Assembly (NCBI RefSeq): GCF_002157465.1
Contig: NZ_NHOC01000011.1
Coordinates: 1 to 55,667, forward strand
DNA length: 55,667 nucleotides
Source of the DNA: Butyricicoccus porcorum
GTDB taxonomy: Bacteria > Bacillota > Clostridia > Oscillospirales > Butyricicoccaceae
Direction of reading: 5' to 3'
A program made the position numbers and the translations under genes. This document shows positions 39,974 to 48,171 of this stretch, piece by piece (position 1 is the first letter of the stretch; each line of letters begins with the position of its first letter). The notes beneath the pieces are model-generated. The model was not told the DNA's origin, did not search any database, and saw nothing but the letters and a program-made list of their open reading frames with translations.

Positions 39974-41165
39974 ATTTGTTGTAAATTTGATCTATCAAGC
40001 TTCCGGCAATGTCACGCATGGTGTCCGTTACCTCAGCATAAATTCCCAGCGTGGTTTGTATATTTTTGTGTCCCAGCCGTTCCTGCACGACCAGCGGCGA
40101 AACGCCGGCTTCAATTAACATCGTTGTATGCGTATGCCGCAACGTGTGGAAATCAAATTCCGGCATTCCCAGTTCGCGGTGCGCGACTTTGCACAAGTGC
40201 TGTGTTACGCGTGGCTGAATGTATTCGCCGTTTTCGCGCACATTTACCAGATATACGGGCGTGCCGTTCTGCGCCCCGGAGATCGCACCTGACGAATCTA
40301 AATACAGGTAGGTATAATAATCGTCATAGTCTAATTGCGCCTGTTGCTGACGATTCTGCGCGTCCCGCAGGGCATTCAACATTTGGCTGTCCAATGTAAT
40401 CGTGCGGACAGATTCGTATTTCGGCAGTACCAGCGTCCAGTGTCCATTGATCTCCTGCACCTGCCGGTTGACTGTCAGCGTGCGGGTATCAAAATCAATA
40501 TCATCCCACGTCAAACCGAACACTTCCCCCAGTCGCAACCCGCAATGATATCCCAGCATCAGCGGCAGATAGCACGATGATCCGGCGGGGAAGCGACCGA
40601 TCAGCCTGTCCCACTCCGTTTCGGTAATCGCGCGCCGGACTTTCTTGCGCTGCGGAACCGGTGGGGTTGCGCGGGTGGAAGGCAGCCGAACCCCGGACAT
40701 TGGGGATATTTGTATATAGTGCATGGGCTCCACGGCATATCCAAACGCGCTGGTAAGGATGCCCTTTATGTTAGTCAGCGTGTTCCGACTGAATCCCTGC
40801 GTAAACATATCATTCAGCAGTTTTTGCAAGGTGGATGCCGTCACCGCTTTCAATTTGTATTTGCCGATCACGGGCAGGATATAGTTCCTGATCCGCTTTT
40901 TATACCCTTCTATGGTGGTTTTCTTCAATTCGACGGATCGCAGCGCAATCCATTCGTCAAAATAGTCGGCTACCGAAATTTCAGACGGTACAAAGTGCCG
41001 CCCAGCTTGATTGTATTCCACAAACGCCTTGTTTCCGGCAATTTCCGCCTCTTTTTTGGTGCGGAACCCGCCTTTACTGATTTCCTGACGTTTCCCATTT
41101 ATATTAGCCCCGTAAAACCGGTACTGCCACGTCTTGCCGCGTTTTCGGGTAAAAATATCTGCCAT
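39972..41165 (-). CDS. Tyrosine-type site-specific integrase
   Basis: A 397-residue recombinase of the phage/ICE integrase type. An N-terminal arm-binding domain (GKTWQYRFYGANINGKRQEI) is followed by the SAM-like core-binding domain (VADYFDEWIALRSVELKKTT). The catalytic domain has YHCGLRLGEVFGLTW (first Arg), the long FDFHTLRHTHTTMLIEAG (His-x-x-Arg), LGHKNIQTTLGIYAEV (His and nucleophilic Tyr). All catalytic residues are present, so it may be active. The stop codon lies 106 bp from the left attachment site. No excisionase gene was seen upstream; a 57-residue protein at 42296 is one small candidate. Confidence 0.95.
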   Translation of the reverse strand: MADIFTRKRGKTWQYRFYGANINGKRQEISKGGFRTKKEAEIAGNKAFVEYNQAGRHFVPSEISVADYFDEWIALRSVELKKTTIEGYKKRIRNYILPVIGKYKLKAVTASTLQKLLNDMFTQGFSRNTLTNIKGILTSAFGYAVEPMHYIQISPMSGVRLPSTRATPPVPQRKKVRRAITETEWDRLIGRFPAGSSCYLPLMLGYHCGLRLGEVFGLTWDDIDFDTRTLTVNRQVQEINGHWTLVLPKYESVRTITLDSQMLNALRDAQNRQQQAQLDYDDYYTYLYLDSSGAISGAQNGTPVYLVNVRENGEYIQPRVTQHLCKVAHRELGMPEFDFHTLRHTHTTMLIEAGVSPLVVQERLGHKNIQTTLGIYAEVTDTMRDIAGSLIDQIYNK

Positions 41166-41244
41166 AATATTTATCTCCTTTTATTTACTTTTCGCAAAAA
41201 GTGTAGTAAAATAAAAGGGTGAAATTTCCATCGACAAGAAATTT

Positions 41245-41289
41245 TCACCTCCGCCCCGTCCTGGTGCCGCAACGCCAGGGCGGGGTTTT
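41245..41289 (-). terminator. Hairpin between the lipoprotein and integrase genes
   Basis: CCCCGTCCTGG with CCAGGGCGGGG (near-perfect) at about 41254-41286; T-run on the plus side (TTTTC), A/T-rich on the other. Confidence 0.6.
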
Positions 41290-41295
41290 CATTTA

Positions 41296-41826
41296 TCAGT
41301 TAACCGTAAATGTTTTTTCCAGCTTGTCGTTGCCAAGTGAAATCAGTTCCGTGACTTCAACTTCAACTTCGGATTCACTTGTCAATACATAATACAGTTC
41401 GCAGGTAAGTGTTGCCCCGGTCTTGATTTCCTTGGACGCGTTTTCGTATTCGTCAGAAAATTCATCCATAAACGCAAGCTCCAGCTGTACGCCGTCCTGA
41501 AACGCCTGTGCATTAACGGCAGCGTCAAACATCATGTTTTCCTTCCCGTTATTGGTGTATTCATATTTTACACCGATTACCGGGTTTCCTTCGTAGTCCG
41601 TCAACCCGGTTTCTGCATCCAGAATTTTTACATGGTAGTCACCCAGATTGCCTTCGGATGCCGAAGCAGCGGCGTCTTCCTTCGGCGTTTCCTGCTGTGC
41701 AGCCTGCGCACTTCCGGCGTCCTGTGCAGCGCTGGTGTTTGTGTCCGTGCTTCCAGACCCGCCGCAAGCGGTCAGCATAGCCACCAGCATTGCAGATGCC
41801 ATAATCATTGCCAATTTTCGTTTCAT
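41296..41826 (-). CDS. Exported lipoprotein with DUF5067-like domain
   Basis: A 176-residue lipoprotein. The signal peptide ends in lipobox LTAC at about residue 21, followed by a Ser/Thr/Ala/Gln-rich linker of 40 residues. The domain reads DYHVKILDAETGLTDYEGNP, VIGVKYEYTNNGKENMMFDA, then YYVLTSESEVEVEVTELISL, a beta-sandwich of the type labelled DUF5067/DUF4352, common in mobile elements and lipoproteins of Firmicutes. The role is unknown. The ATG at 41826 has ggaggga upstream; longer starts overlap the opposite-strand regulator at 41978. Confidence 0.8.
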   Translation of the reverse strand: MKRKLAMIMASAMLVAMLTACGGSGSTDTNTSAAQDAGSAQAAQQETPKEDAAASASEGNLGDYHVKILDAETGLTDYEGNPVIGVKYEYTNNGKENMMFDAAVNAQAFQDGVQLELAFMDEFSDEYENASKEIKTGATLTCELYYVLTSESEVEVEVTELISLGNDKLEKTFTVN

Positions 41827-41977
41827 TTTTAGTTCCCTCCGTTTTGCTTTTTTTGCACTATGGCTGTCTAAATTATACATATTTACACCAAATTTTTCAA
41901 TTGAAATTAACATAAATTTTATAATTTTCCATAATTTTGGCAATGACATGCTGCTGGTCGCAGCGCATAATATTTGC

Positions 41978-42241
41978 ATGATAGTCATAAAAATTTGGGA
42001 AATGCGGAATTGCAGGGGATATTCGCTGCGCAAACTATCGAAAAAGTGCGGAATATCCAAAACCACACTAAACGATATAGAAAACGCAAAACTATCACCT
42101 ACACTGGCACAGCTGGAACGCATAGCCGCTGCGCTGGACTGTCAGATGTGGCAACTGTTCGATAGCCCGTACAATAATGTCCGTGATCCCGGACATTTTG
42201 ATAAAAACGTGGAAATTAAAGTAAAAACTGCTAAAATATAG
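41978..42241 (+). CDS. XRE-family regulator
   Basis: An 87-residue Cro/CI-type protein. HTH at residues 5-62: IWEMRNCRGYSLRKLSKKCG, then ISKTTLNDIENAKLSPTLAQL and ERIAAALDCQMWQLFD. A polar 20-residue tail follows. I took the ATG at 41978 since proteins of this class begin just before the first helix; ATG at 41948 or 42002 is possible and none has a good ribosome site. It reads away from the lipoprotein gene, in divergent orientation, and may control it. Confidence 0.75.
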   Translation: MIVIKIWEMRNCRGYSLRKLSKKCGISKTTLNDIENAKLSPTLAQLERIAAALDCQMWQLFDSPYNNVRDPGHFDKNVEIKVKTAKI

Positions 42242-42295
42242 ATGAAGGATGAAATAATAAATGTTCCGTAAATCATTGATTGGAAGTGATACATA

Positions 42296-42469
42296 ATGGA
42301 AGAAGAAAGAAAAATGCCGGAGCAAGAAGCTCCGGCGCATAGGAAAAATCTTGAACGGCTGTTACAACAATTAAATGCAACACCAAATCCAAAACAGACG
42401 CTTGCGCTAATGTGTTACTTGTTAAACCAATCGCGCACTGCGGACATCATAGCGGATAAAAACCGATAA
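42296..42469 (+). CDS. Small 57-residue protein, unknown
   Basis: The frame reads MEEERKMPEQEAPAHRKNLE, then RLLQQLNATPNPKQTLALM, ending CYLLNQSRTADIIADKNR. It has ggaagtg upstream and follows the XRE gene by 54 bp. The last 55 bp overlap the opposite-strand repressor gene (42415-42780). I do not recognise it. Size, position and charge would fit a recombination directionality factor or antirepressor, but there is no sequence evidence for either. Confidence 0.5.
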   Translation: MEEERKMPEQEAPAHRKNLERLLQQLNATPNPKQTLALMCYLLNQSRTADIIADKNR

Positions 42470-42780
42470 TCGCCATCTGATATGTCCGAATTTTCGGGTA
42501 TTTTTATTCCGCACAATTTCAAAATGTTTACAAACGTTTCCATTTCCACAGACCCGCCCAAGTCAGGCACATCTTGACTGGGCGGGTCATTTTCGTCCAA
42601 ATCGTCAACCGTAAAACCAAGACAATTTACGATAGCTTTTAGTGTGGTGTATTGCGGGTCTTTTGTCTGCCCGGCAAAAATTTTGTTTACCGTCCCTTTC
42701 GATATTCCTGATTCTGCCGAAATCTGATCTATCGTTTTGCCGCTCTGCCTTTTAAGGGACTTTAGCTTGTCCAGCCACAT
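42415..42780 (-). CDS. XRE-family repressor (CI-like) of the element
   Basis: A 121-residue protein. HTH at residues 2-60: WLDKLKSLKRQSGKTIDQIS, AESGISKGTVNKIFAGQTKD, then TTLKAIVNCLGFTVDDLDEN. The C-terminal 50 residues (FVNILKLCGIKIPENSDISD...) are a short helical extension without S24 motifs, so it is not self-cleaving. The start at 42780 is preceded by aggaggtggg. The upstream region has three TTACCG-type palindromes around a rightward promoter, the expected self-regulated switch. Confidence 0.88.
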   Translation of the reverse strand: MWLDKLKSLKRQSGKTIDQISAESGISKGTVNKIFAGQTKDPQYTTLKAIVNCLGFTVDDLDENDPPSQDVPDLGGSVEMETFVNILKLCGIKIPENSDISDGDYRFLSAMMSAVRDWFNK

Positions 42781-42844
42781 CTTACGCCCACCTCCTTTCT
42801 TAATACTATTATATATCATACGTCTTATGTATTCAAGAAAAAAA

Positions 42845-42936
42845 TTACCGGATTCGGTAAAAAAATTACAAAAAATCTATTGACTTTTACCTTTGGCGGT
42901 AGTAATATATAAGCACAACAAACCGTATACGGTAAA
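42845..42936 (+). promoter_or_regulatory. Promoter with three palindromic operators (lysogeny-type switch)
   Basis: TTACCG-gatt-CGGTAA at 42845-42860, TTACC-tttggc-GGTA at about 42887-42901 and AACCG-tata-CGGTAA at 42921-42936. The promoter TTGACT (42880-42885), 17 bp, TAATAT (42903-42908) lies between the first and third and contains the second in its spacer, so repressor binding would block it. Confidence 0.85.
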
Positions 42937-42953
42937 AGCGAGGTGACGACAGC

Positions 42954-43025
42954 GTGAGAAACATCGAGAATGAGATGCCGAGAATGAACGTTACGTACAG
43001 AGATATTCAGGGCGTACTGCATTAA
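42954..43025 (+). pseudogene. Truncated Cro-like gene, cut by the IS256-family insertion
   Basis: GTG start behind gaggtg, reading MRNIENEMPRMNVTYRDIQG and ending after 23 codons at a TAA just before the transposase ATG. The first residues look like the start of a Cro/CI protein (N-V-T-Y-R-D-I) whose HTH is missing. It sits where the first early gene of the switch should be, so insertion destroyed the rightward regulator. Confidence 0.6.
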
Positions 43026-43027
43026 TC

Positions 43028-44251
43028 ATGCAGAGAGTACCACAGGATTTATTACGGGAATACGTGAAAAGCCAACACTTTACCAGCACAGCCGACATCA
43101 TGCAAGCTATGAAAGAGATGTTCCGAGACGTCATTCAGCAGGTGATGGAAGTGGAGATGGAGGAGGAACTCGGTCATGAAAGATGCCAGCGTTCTGCCCC
43201 TACAGCAGGAGATCAACCCAGGAATTACCGCAACGGCTATTCCCGGAAGAAAGTAAAAACCCAGTTAGGCGAGATTGACATCAGGGTCCCGCGTGACCGC
43301 AACGGCAGCTTTGAGCCAAAGATTATTGGCAAGTATAGTCGGAATGCGGAGGGGATGGAGGACAAGATTCTGGCCCTATACGCCTGCGGGATGAGCCAGC
43401 GGGATATTGCAGAGCAGATCAAGAGCCTGTATGACGTGGACATTTCTCCTGAGTTGGTCACAAAGATCAGTGAGAAAATTATGCCAGAAGTTACAGCCTG
43501 GCAAAATCGCCCGCTGGAACCGGTCTACCCATTTATCTTTATGGATGCTATCCACTACAAGGTCAAGGAGGATCACCGATATGTGACCAAGGCTGCCTAT
43601 GTAGTGCTGGGTATCACGATGGACGGTCAGAAGGATATCTTAGGTGTCTGGATTGGAGAGCACGAGAGCAGCAAATTTTGGCTAAATGTGTTGAATGACC
43701 TGAAAAGCAGAGGAGTTTTGGATGTTTATCTGTTCTGCACCGATGGTCTCTGTGGAATGCCCCAGGCGATTGAGGCGGTCTATCCCAAGGCAAGGCTGCA
43801 GCGCTGCATCGTGCACCAGATTCGCAGTTCTACCAAATATGTTAGCTACAAAGACATCCGTCAAGTCGTTGCCGATCTGAAGAAAATCTACACGGCAGTG
43901 ACAGAAGACGAGGCCATACAACAACTGAAAAACTTTGCAGAAAAATGGTGCAGCCAATATCCTTCCTGCGTCAAGAGTTGGGAAGAGAATTGGGACGTGC
44001 TCAGCACCTTCTTCGAATATCCCATGGAGATTCGGAAGATCATATACACGACGAACATTATTGAGGGGCTGAACCGCCAGTTCCGGCAAATGACGAAGAA
44101 CAAGCCGTCGTTCACCAACGACGATTCCTTGCGCCGGATGCTTTATCTGGCCTCACAGCGGATTGTGAAGCACTGGCATGCCCGGTGCCAGAACTGGGAT
44201 CTGATTCTGAGCCAGTTGGAGATCATGTTCGCCGACCGCAGCGTTACCTGA
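43028..44251 (+). CDS. IS256-family (Mutator-like) transposase
   Basis: A 407-residue DDE transposase. The N-terminal helical part ends ADIMQAMKEMFRDVIQQVME, then EEELGHERCQRS and YRNGYSRKKVKTQLGEIDI. Catalytic residues: Asp in PFIFMDAIHYKVKED, Asp in FCTDGLCGMPQAIEAVYP with the C-x2-H motif RCIVHQIR, and Glu in TTNIIEGLNRQFR. Length is normal and the frame intact. The start has no clear ribosome site. Possible inverted ends CAGGGCGT at 43008 and its complement at 44293-44300 frame the gene but are short, and no 8-bp target duplication is seen. Confidence 0.92.
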   Translation: MQRVPQDLLREYVKSQHFTSTADIMQAMKEMFRDVIQQVMEVEMEEELGHERCQRSAPTAGDQPRNYRNGYSRKKVKTQLGEIDIRVPRDRNGSFEPKIIGKYSRNAEGMEDKILALYACGMSQRDIAEQIKSLYDVDISPELVTKISEKIMPEVTAWQNRPLEPVYPFIFMDAIHYKVKEDHRYVTKAAYVVLGITMDGQKDILGVWIGEHESSKFWLNVLNDLKSRGVLDVYLFCTDGLCGMPQAIEAVYPKARLQRCIVHQIRSSTKYVSYKDIRQVVADLKKIYTAVTEDEAIQQLKNFAEKWCSQYPSCVKSWEENWDVLSTFFEYPMEIRKIIYTTNIIEGLNRQFRQMTKNKPSFTNDDSLRRMLYLASQRIVKHWHARCQNWDLILSQLEIMFADRSVT

Positions 44252-44764
44252 TTCCCAGGCTGTAGGCTTCCCGGCAGGCTCTGGCAGCATTCACGCCCTG
44301 CGGGCGCGCATATTGCAGAGCCTGCACGGGAGAACGGTAGCCAAGGGAATTCAGGCCAGCACATGCGCAGAAAACTGCACCATTCTTGACATTTGTCGAA
44401 TATCGCTTACACAAAATTCTACGGAGTACCCGTGTTAAACCATGCGGACGTCTGGGTCTGCCGTGAATCAGACCTTTTTCGTGCATAATTCGCCTGATTC
44501 TACGTTTTCCTGTGTGGAATCCGTTCTGCTCCAAGGCAAGCTGCATTCGTTCCACGCCGTAATTGTCATTATAATCGGATTCATTCATAATCCTGTCTAT
44601 TGCCGCCGAAAGAAGCGCGTCCTTAGACGGCTTACTGAGATTCTTCAGATATCGATAATATCCAGATTCGCTTACATGAAGAATTCTGCATAATAGTTCC
44701 ACACTCCACTCCTTATCTGAATCTGTCTGTATAGAGTGGATAAAGCGGTATCGCTCATGTGCTT
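44244..44764 (-). pseudogene. IS3-family OrfB remnant
   Basis: On the minus strand the frame continues from OrfA (after a -1 frameshift near 44765) as AHERYRFIHSIQTDSDKEWS, then LCRILHVSESGYYRYLKNL and the HTH_21 segment NYGVERMQLALEQNGFHTGK...RRIRRIMHEKGLIHG. It then loses the DDE core and ends in unrelated-looking SLGYRSPVQALQYARPQ. Hence most of the catalytic domain is deleted and the element cannot move by itself. The 3' end abuts the IS256-family gene. Confidence 0.8.
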
Positions 44765-45061
44765 TTACTTCTTTCGGCGCGCTGCGAAAAAACCAAGAGC
44801 CTCCTGAAGTATATCGTTAGCTCGTTGGAGCTCTTTGACTTCCTTCTCCAGCTCAAGCATTCTTCGTTCCTGCTCGCTTGCCGGCAGTTGTTTATGACCA
44901 CTTCCTACAAATGCCTGATCTCCGTATTTCTTTCGCTTACCTCGCCAGGTTGTGACTGTATTGTAGGGGATTCCAAGCTGGTCAGCCGCCTTCTTTGCTC
45001 CGATTTCATCTGAGAGCTTCAATGCTTCTTCTTTAAAATCTTTATCGTAGCTTCTTGCCAT
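44765..45061 (-). CDS. IS3-family transposase OrfA (second type)
   Basis: A 98-residue HTH protein: SYDKDFKEEALKLSDEIGAK, then AADQLGIPYNTVTTWRGKRK, and a C-terminal leucine-rich coiled coil (ERRMLELEKEVKELQRANDI, LQEALGFFAARRKK). The start has aggaac upstream. It belongs with the OrfB remnant at 44244-44764. The outer end of the element is probably near 45135 (TGGTATCATTTAAG on the minus strand). The sequence is quite different from the OrfA at 421-714. The insertion truncated the tape-measure gene that follows. Confidence 0.9.
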   Translation of the reverse strand: MARSYDKDFKEEALKLSDEIGAKKAADQLGIPYNTVTTWRGKRKKYGDQAFVGSGHKQLPASEQERRMLELEKEVKELQRANDILQEALGFFAARRKK

Positions 45062-45139
45062 GATTTCTCACCGTTCCTTTGTTCTTATTCTATCATAGTT
45101 TGGTGAGTTTTCCGACTCTACTTAAATGATACCACTCCA

Positions 45140-46414
45140 TTATTGAGCAGAACAGATTTAATAGATGATTCTGGAAATCTGACAAATAACGGGCTGGCAA
45201 CACTGGCATTATACAATGACCAAGTAAAAATTTATACCGAGCAAGCCCAGCGATATGCTGAAGCAATCCGGGAAATTGACAGGCAGCTTGCAGATGACCC
45301 GGGAAACCAGAATCTGATTGACCGCAAAGCTGAGTTGGTAGCCGCACAACAGGACGTTATCAAGTCCGCAGCAGATGAAAAAGATGCAATTAAAGACCTG
45401 ATAGAAGAGGCATATGACGCACAGATTGAATCATTACAGGACATTGTTGACGCTTATAAGGATTCTTTGGATGCTGCAAAAGATTTATATGATTATCAGA
45501 AGAAAATCCAGAAGGGTACAGAAACTATTGCATCAATCCAAAAACAGATTGCAGCCTATAGCGGGGATGTATCGGAAGAATCAAAAGCTAAGATTCAAAA
45601 ATTACAGGTCGAGCTTCAAGATGCGCAGGAAGATTTACAGGAAACACAGGCGGACTATTTGCTTTCCCAGCAGAAAAAGTTATTGGATGACCTTATAAAT
45701 GAATATGAAACGGCTTTGTATGCTGGATTAGATGATGTTGACGCAACTTTGAACAATATTCTTTCGGCGGTTGAAGATCCGCAAGCAATCAGTGCAGCCA
45801 TTAAGGATGCAGCAGCAGATTATGGTTATGCAATATCTGATAGTCTGTCAGAAGTTATCCGCTTTGGAAATATAGAGGATGTACTTGACGGAATTGCAGA
45901 CCACCTTGCATTTATTGTAGATGCAATCTCTATGAGTAGTAACAATGACCCTGTAATAGATTCAAACGGAAATGTATCTACCGTGCAAGAAGTTAGCGGA
46001 GTCCGTTCAAAGGTGTTTGGTTTTGCTGACGGTGGATATGTCGCAGACATCAAAAAGGCAGCAATTAGAAATGGGGACAATATCATTACAGTCAATACCT
46101 TGAAGAAAGGCGAATCTGTTTTGACTCCGCAACAAACACAGTGGTTTCAGGAATATGCCGATAATATGCCAGCTTTATCAAAATTAATTGATATTCAGAG
46201 TGCTGTTCCGTTAAGAAATATACAGCCCGCATTTAACTTTGATGTTAACATGACGTATGCGCCGCAGTTTCATGTCGATAAAGTTAATGACTATAAGGAT
46301 ATTCGCCTGTGTATGCAGGAAGATAGGGAGTTCCCCGAGTTTATTCAGTCTATGTCTGTCAACCTGCTAAACAGAGGATCTTCTTTGGCATATAAAAAAT
46401 ATTACAGGAGTTGA
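45140..46414 (+). pseudogene. Phage tail tape-measure protein, C-terminal 420 residues
   Basis: The frame is open from the IS junction near 45140 to 46414. It is rich in coiled coil in the first 200 residues (AEAIREIDRQLADDPGNQNL, KAKIQKLQVELQDAQEDLQE) and then carries the ends typical of tape-measure proteins: VFGFADGGYVADIKKAAIRN, GDNIITVNTLKKGESVLTPQQTQW (the GxxEVL-TP-Q box), and a final helix. No start codon with ribosome site exists, because the 5' part was removed by the IS3 insertion. An intact version would be 800 or more residues, so the element was once a tailed phage. Confidence 0.75.
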
Positions 46415-46418
46415 TTTT

Positions 46419-46823
46419 ATGCCGACAGCAACCAATATGCAGCAATTGAAGGAAATGCTTCAAAGTGAATTAAAAAATGCTATGCAGGAAGTCAACAAGG
46501 AATCTCTGAAAATCATGAAAAGGGAAACAGGAAACTTTTATAAGAGTAGCGTGCCGCCTGCCAAGTATCGTCGAACATATGCTTTAAGCAGAACACCAAG
46601 AACCACTACAGTTTCCAGTTTGGGGAATTTGGCAGGTTTTGAAGCTTATCTTGACCAAAACCATACCTATTCAACCGGACGGGATTTGCGTGCAATGTCC
46701 GCACTGTTGCCAGCAGCAGAAGCTCATACCTATGGCATCAAGGGCAATGGTGGATTTTGGAGACGCTCTGAAAGTGCTATTGGACAAAAATTAAAAGAAA
46801 CTATGAAAAGTCACTTTGGATGA
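46419..46823 (+). CDS. Phage-derived tail-region protein, unknown
   Basis: A 134-residue protein, starting 5 bp after the tape-measure stop with caggagt upstream. It begins with an amphipathic helix (MQQLKEMLQSELKNAMQEVN) followed by the basic KIMKRETGNFYKSSVPPAKY and RRTYALSRTPRTTTVSSLGN, and it ends GFWRRSESAIGQKLKETMKS. The pattern resembles HK97-gp10-like tail-completion proteins, but not strongly. Position after the tape measure suggests distal tail or cargo. Confidence 0.5.
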   Translation: MPTATNMQQLKEMLQSELKNAMQEVNKESLKIMKRETGNFYKSSVPPAKYRRTYALSRTPRTTTVSSLGNLAGFEAYLDQNHTYSTGRDLRAMSALLPAAEAHTYGIKGNGGFWRRSESAIGQKLKETMKSHFG

Positions 46824-46829
46824 TAAAAA

Positions 46830-46862
46830 CCCCGATGCAGTTTTTTATTTCTGCATCGGGGG
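46830..46862. terminator. Hairpin after the tail-region gene
   Basis: CCCCGATGCAG pairs perfectly with CTGCATCGGGG over a 10-nt T-rich loop. The T-run lies on the minus side. Confidence 0.6.
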
Positions 46863-46865
46863 TAC

Positions 46866-47063
46866 ATGGTTTTAGGTGGCATGAGAACGCCTGTATTTGA
46901 TTTTGATGTGGAGGAATATAGTTTGACCAACAACTGCGAAAAACTCGATATGGACGCTCTCAAGGCGGAATATGAACGCCTTGATAGGATTTTACTGGAA
47001 GTCATTGCAGACATGGCAGTTTTAAAATACCACATAGATTATATTGGAAAGGAAAATGATTGA
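46866..47063 (+). CDS. Small 65-residue protein, unknown
   Basis: It reads MVLGGMRTPVFDFDVEEYSL, then NCEKLDMDALKAEYERLDRI, ending LLEVIADMAVLKYHIDYIGKEND. The second half is a strong amphipathic helix. Start uncertain: ATG 46866 or 46881. It overlaps the next gene by 4 bp (ATGA), showing translational coupling. Not recognised. Confidence 0.55.
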   Translation: MVLGGMRTPVFDFDVEEYSLTNNCEKLDMDALKAEYERLDRILLEVIADMAVLKYHIDYIGKEND

Positions 47064-47707
47064 TGATAAATGAAGTAGCTTTAGCGGAAAACCTTTTAAA
47101 TGGTGTAGGAATCAATAAAAAATGTATGTATTCCCACATTTATACGCTTGCAAAGTATTACTTATCGCAAGGGAATGACGAAGCGGAGACACGGAAATTG
47201 ATTTTCACATGGGCAGGGCAGCAGAAAATCTGGATTGCGGACGAATACAATGTTAACCAGATTATCTATAAAGCACGGCATGATGGGCGTTCAATCCGGG
47301 ATAAAGATATTATCAGAGTATCAAAAGATGATATAGAAGCAATCAAAGCCCGATTTGATGGTAAAAAAGTTCGCAAAGCAGCCTTGGGATTGCTTTGCAC
47401 TGCTAAGGCAATAGCAGATCAGGACGGCATATTCCCGCTTTCACTGGTATCTTTTAGTAATTGGGTAGGCATTGGCAGCACGCAGATGTGTGAAAAGTAC
47501 ATGCCGGAGCTGATAATGTTTGAATATGTTCAAAAAATCCAATCCGAAGAGCAGAAAACAACGTCATGGAAATTTCAATGGGCTGGTAATTCTAACATAA
47601 AGAGCAAATCTAATTCCTATAAGATACTTGTCCCATTCAAAAATGAAGGGGAATATTTACTCAAACATAATGATTTAGATGCTTTGTATGATGAATGCTT
47701 TCAATAA
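47060..47707 (+). CDS. Element cargo protein of 215 residues, unknown
   Basis: A soluble protein coupled to the preceding gene by an ATGA overlap. It starts MMINEVALAENLLNGVGINK and continues CMYSHIYTLAKYYLSQGNDE, AETRKLIFTWAGQQKIWIAD. The middle, VRKAALGLLCTAKAIADQDG then FPLSLVSFSNWVGIGSTQMC, looks like a winged-helix region as in replication-initiator or DnaD-like phage proteins. I cannot assign a function. Composition is AT-rich like the rest of the element. Confidence 0.6.
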   Translation: MMINEVALAENLLNGVGINKKCMYSHIYTLAKYYLSQGNDEAETRKLIFTWAGQQKIWIADEYNVNQIIYKARHDGRSIRDKDIIRVSKDDIEAIKARFDGKKVRKAALGLLCTAKAIADQDGIFPLSLVSFSNWVGIGSTQMCEKYMPELIMFEYVQKIQSEEQKTTSWKFQWAGNSNIKSKSNSYKILVPFKNEGEYLLKHNDLDALYDECFQ

Positions 47708-47728
47708 AATATTAGTTTTAAAAATAAA

Positions 47729-47752
47729 ATCCGCGCTTATCATGGCGCGGAT
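47729..47752 (-). terminator. Terminator of the XRE gene at 47757
   Basis: On the minus strand ATCCGCGC pairs with GCGCGGAT (8-nt loop), followed by TTTATTTTT. Confidence 0.85.
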
Positions 47753-47756
47753 CGGT

Positions 47757-48050
47757 TCAATCTATATTCTTTTCTCTCAGAGAATCAACTAAGGCTCTAA
47801 CCAAACCACAGTCATTTGGAGCAAGGCCGGAGATATCGACAGTTTCTTTCTTTTCCAGACCAAGCAGGTAATCGGAGCTTACATGAAGAACAGACGCAAG
47901 TTTAACAATCACTTCCGGGGAAGGAACCCTATCGCCCAATTCGTAAAAAGAAATGATTGTATGCTGTACGCCTATCAGATCTGCAAGTTGTCGTTGCGTT
48001 AAGTGCTTTTGTTTGCGTAATCGCTTAAGCTTTTTGCCAAATTCTACCAT
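47757..48050 (-). CDS. XRE-family regulator
   Basis: A 97-residue protein. HTH at 4-62: FGKKLKRLRKQKHLTQRQLA, DLIGVQHTIISFYELGDRVPS, then LASVLHVSSDYLLGLEKKE. The C-terminal 25 residues are a short helix (LVRALVDSLREKNID). Divergent from the zinc-ribbon gene at 48172; the intergenic DNA has repeated TCTACNAT-like half-sites, so it probably represses both. Confidence 0.9.
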   Translation of the reverse strand: MVEFGKKLKRLRKQKHLTQRQLADLIGVQHTIISFYELGDRVPSPEVIVKLASVLHVSSDYLLGLEKKETVDISGLAPNDCGLVRALVDSLREKNID

Positions 48051-48171
48051 AATATATACCTCATTCTACATTGATGGTAATATATAAAATTTACAATATG
48101 GTAGAAAATATTCATGAAATAGTAGATTTTTTCTGGTGAATATGCTATTCTATCAATGGAGGTGATGTTAA
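48051..48171. promoter_or_regulatory. Divergent control region with TCTAC-type repeats
   Basis: ATTCTACCAT (about 48043), ATTCTACATTGATGGTAA (48064), ATATGGTAGAAAA (48101) and AATAGTAGATTT (48119) are related half-sites (ATGGTAGAAT consensus), likely the operator of the XRE protein. aatggaggtga precedes the 48172 start. Confidence 0.6.

Noticed and set aside
41648-41977. Longer start for the XRE protein at 41978
   Set aside because: The upstream frame overlaps the opposite lipoprotein gene and has shadow composition.
43008-44300. CAGGGCGT and its complement as terminal inverted repeats of the IS256-family element
   Set aside because: Only 8 bp match cleanly and no 8-bp target duplication is seen; boundaries are therefore left open.
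45143-46414. Intact gene starting with TTG at 45143
   Set aside because: There is no ribosome site and the frame begins at the IS3 junction; a tape-measure protein normally has a long N-terminal part, so it is called truncated.
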